DNA of 64,000 bases. It comes from Aplectana chamaeleonis. Its lineage: Eukaryota; Nematoda; Chromadorea; Rhabditida; Cosmocercidae. The notes below the pieces were generated by a model, which saw only the letters and a list, made by a program, of their open reading frames with translations, was not told where the DNA came from and did not search any database. The position numbers and the translations under genes were made by a program. Below, in pieces: positions 61,895 to 64,000 of the stretch; the stretch's first letter is position 1, and every line of letters begins with the position of its first letter. The DNA lies in NCBI GenBank assembly GCA_029168955.1, contig JAPDOI010001517.1:62001-126000 (forward strand), in the 5' to 3' direction.

Positions 61895-62178
61895 CTTTTA
61901 GCGAAGCCGATGTCGGCTTCTTTGCTCGGCAATAGCTATCTTGTACAGAGTGGCTAGCTTACAGTCCTGATGTTAACAGATTGAAGAACCTCTGGGGTAT
62001 TTTGGTTCTTCAATTCTGAGCCAATGACCGGCGACATCTCTCGTTATCTGCGCTTCAACAGGCAGTAACCGAGAAATGGAGCAAGATCGGCTCGCAAAGG
62101 CTGGTTAACTTGGTCGATAGTATACCAAATCGAGTATTTGATGCGATAAAGGAGCAACGAGGGTCAATCAACCATTAG
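61895..62178 (+). pseudogene. Tc1-like transposase C-terminus, right arm
   Basis: Plus strand: FFARQ, then EWLAYSPDVNRLKNLWGIL (61,948-62,004; the usual form is W-P-x-x-S-P-D-L-N-P-I-E-N-L-W), then after a shift LQQAVTEKWSKIGSQRLVNL and IPNRVFDAIKEQRGSINH with a stop at 62,176-62,178. The acidic catalytic residues of the DDE/D core upstream are not present. The family cuts and pastes at TA sites. Confidence 0.75.
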
Positions 62179-62429
62179 ATTTGCGATCACACAATTTTAT
62201 CGAACGAGAATCCCGATCTAACGCAGGGTGTCCTATCTTTTTGATACGCGCTGTGAAACGAAAATCAATTTTAGAGAAGTGCACAATTATTCGATTGCAC
62301 TCAAAAGAGGGGAACGGAAGTTATTTTACATCCTTATCACAGTAGTATTAATGAAAAAGATCTATCCTGCTCAACAAACACGAAACCGACAAATTCAGGG
62401 TGTGTCCCATCTTTTTGATACGCAGTGTA

Positions 62430-62994
62430 TTAAAGATATCTCAAAATAGCTGAGTTGAATACAAAACTTAGGGGTTAGGCAGGACTCGAACCTGCATCGC
62501 ATCTTTTGAAGGGACGGACTTGAACGGTTGACAGAAGATATAAGCTTCAGCGGAAATGGTGCTTTGTTGTGAACTACAGTAAAATGTGTGTCTGTGGAAT
62601 TGGGTGGCTCCGATGATGGTCCCGGCGGATTGGTTTCAGGTTTACTGGCGACTCCAAGGAAGTATACAGTAGAGTACTGGAGGAATCGTAAACTGAGGTC
62701 CAAACAGCGTTCGGGGTGAGGTGTGATGTATCACAGGGGGGGGGGGTCGGACCCGTCGGCGTCCGGTGGGGGAGGAGGAGGTCGGACCTTCGACCAACCA
62801 GGAAGGACTTCTATCAGGGGGGGGAGGGTTGAGAGCCATACCGTTAGTATAAAAAATGACGACAAATTGAGATGTCAAAATGAAACTTGAGATCAAACTG
62901 AGAGGGCGAAATGAGACTGGAGATAAAAAAAAGAAACCTAAGAATGAACGAAACAACTGTGCAAAACAAATGAGGGCGGATATGAAATGAAGAT
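62430..62994. other. Unassigned; tRNA-like fragment and G/C runs
   Basis: Minus strand 62,492-62,482 is GGTTCGAGTCC, a perfect match to the tRNA T-loop/B-box consensus inside a paired GCAGG...CCTGC stem, and an acceptor-like CTAACCCC follows. I cannot build a D arm or a convincing anticodon arm upstream, so this is a tRNA relic or tRNA-derived SINE piece, or chance. 62,735-62,830 has several G or C runs. 62,860-62,990 is purine-rich. Confidence 0.35.
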
Positions 62995-63255
62995 GTGAAA
63001 ATGAGGCAGGAACTCACAATAAAAAGTGACGATTCACCGGTGGAGAAAGCATGCAAGGCAGTAGACGACAGTAGCATGGCCATCGTTAATGCTTCCGACA
63101 TGAAAGCGGAGTCGCGGCCAGGTGAAGTGTATCACCAAAGTGCTCCTGGATATGTCAGCAGCAGCGGTGTTGAGTATTCGCTGTCATCGAGGTCATTACA
63201 AGCTGATCATCCTGTAAACGAAACGGCACAGATATCCTGGAAATTCGTAATCTAA
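62995..63255 (+). CDS. Open frame of 86 codons, possible exon
   Basis: Peptide MKMRQELTIKSDDSPVEKAC, then AVDDSSMAIVNASDMKAESR, then PGEVYHQSAPGYVSSSGVEY and SLSSRSLQADHPVNETAQIS. Acidic, serine-rich and without low-complexity codon runs, so it looks more like coding sequence than most frames here. The frame reads on to a stop at 63,255; a possible donor (GTAATC) lies just before it. No family or motif recognised; no partner exon found. Confidence 0.33.
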   Translation: MKMRQELTIKSDDSPVEKACKAVDDSSMAIVNASDMKAESRPGEVYHQSAPGYVSSSGVEYSLSSRSLQADHPVNETAQISWKFVI

Positions 63256-63505
63256 GATGCATTTTTAGGCGATTTAGATTTCACAGGTTCAGTCCAGCCA
63301 AAGGTCAAAATTTTTGCAAAGCTGTAAAACGATGGATAGTCGACTGTTACAATAGAGCGTTGTCCACTGTGATATCTGTTGCAATTTTCTTCATGAAATC
63401 GCCTTGCTAGGCCACAAACATGGGGCGCTCCCGCTGGAAACATAAGATTTTTGGTGCCCTGACGGTACATAGGTGCGGTTTCGGGCATGAAAACCACATT
63501 TAGCA
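63256..63505. other. Unassigned stretch
   Basis: Short minus frame (63,506-63,252) only. Confidence 0.35.
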
Positions 63506-64000
63506 TATGGCTTTCCGGATGTGAATACGCGTCCGAAATTTCATGGACGCAGCTTCAAGCCGAAAAGCGCTGCATAGGATGGGGTCCATGAAAAAACGTT
63601 CCAAGTCCGGGATTGTTGTGAAATATTTACATTTTAGGGAGTTTCGCGTTGCTACAACGTGCGGAAAACCTAGTCCTGGGCCCAAGTAACCAAATTAGTT
63701 CTTTTAGCCGTTTCGAAAGGTATTTGAAGACCAATTTTTAGGTGTGATACAATCGATTGTATCACCCCTGAAAATGAGTCTTCAAAGACCGTTTTGAACC
63801 GGCTAAAAGAACTTAATTAGCTACTTGGGTCCGTGACTAGGTTTTCCACACGTAGCAACGCAAAACTCCCTAATTGAAAATTCGATAAATGTGGTACATG
63901 CAAATATTTCACAACAATCCCGGACGACATTATTTCATGGACCCCGCTTTACATAGCGCTGTTCGGCTTAAATCATCGTAAATGAAATTTCGGGTGCGTT
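63506..64000. repeat. Large palindrome running off the window
   Basis: Centre GATACAATCGATTGTATC (63,746-63,763). Arms of about 245 bp pair with about 10-15% mismatch (for example CCGGGATTGTTGTGAAATAT with ATATTTCACAACAATCCCGG; GCCCAAGTA with TACTTGGGTC). The right arm reaches the last base, so the full size is unknown. Likely a foldback transposon. Confidence 0.85.

Larger units (their letters stand above)
59584..62427. mobile_element. Inverted pair of Tc1-like transposon 3' ends
   Basis: Outer ends CACTGCGTATCGAAAAGATA (59,584, after TA) and its inverse ending CGCAGTG (62,427, before TA); inner ends CGCGTATCAAAAAGATAGGA (60,574) and its inverse (to 62,255). Between outer and inner ends, both sides share TTTGTTGAGCAGGATAGATC-type sequence, and inside the inner ends both carry transposase C-terminal coding sequence facing inward. 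Tc1/mariner type is inferred from the TA sites, termini and protein. The centre holds a TTAA element relative (about 61,300-61,782), and the left outer part holds another nested element (59,616-60,398). Confidence 0.75.

Overview
The window is eukaryotic and looks like transposon-packed intergenic or heterochromatic DNA of an invertebrate. No bacterial-style operons, rRNA genes or CRISPR arrays are visible. A clade V (hookworm-like) nematode is my best guess. The reasons are the style of the Penelope-like proteins, TTTCAG-type splice acceptors next to the few exon-like open stretches, and arrays of TTCGAA- and TACGGTAG-rich repeats. This is inference from general familiarity, not a database result.

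Layout. At 1-2 kb there is little to recognise. At 2.0-12.4 kb lies a head-to-tail array of Penelope-like retroelements (PLEs), preceded by an inverted 3' fragment. The units carry RT and GIY-YIG domains and a hammerhead-ribozyme-like core about 60 nt upstream of each start codon. The best copy is split by a 2.19-kb insertion with a 10-bp target duplication. At 12.5-16 kb there is a 64-bp minisatellite, a LINE relic on the minus strand, a MITE and a hAT-like element with a perfect 8-bp target duplication. At 16.1-19.6 and 20.4-23.9 kb lie two CR1/Jockey-type LINEs whose proteins begin with a 2A-like peptide and a PHD-like finger. The second is inserted, with an 11-bp duplication, inside a TTAA-flanked MITE.

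At 26.2-28.0 kb two GC-rich elements stand in mirror orientation. Each has an outward TATA box, a shared downstream block and CACGTG-bearing 75-bp repeats. A diverged relative of the same promoter block sits at 57.7-57.9 kb. At 28.9-38 kb there are many CpG-rich 3-bp-TSD MITEs, a second and diverged PLE family as an inverted pair, a second hAT-like MITE, and an element lying exactly at the centre of a palindrome. At 38-44 kb there are hairpins, TTAA elements and TTCGAA arrays. At 44.8-49.4 kb a third LINE is broken by a composite 2.8-kb insertion that holds a 42-bp minisatellite with 252-bp higher-order repeats and a palindrome with two 297-bp arms. At 49.8-51.8 kb four TTAA elements are chained, sharing single TTAA sites. 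At 56-58 kb two long MITEs are each interrupted by another insertion. At 59.6-62.4 kb two Tc1-like transposon 3' ends face each other. The window ends inside a palindrome centred near 63,754.

Host-gene evidence is thin: one minus-strand exon-like segment (25,253-25,495), one plus-strand membrane-segment exon candidate (53,159-53,303), and a few unassigned open frames near 35.0, 55.9-56.2 and 63.0 kb. No complete host gene is supported. The autonomous elements (PLE, LINEs, Tc1-like) all look inactivated by frameshifts or insertions in this window, and most of the DNA is non-autonomous derivatives nested in one another.
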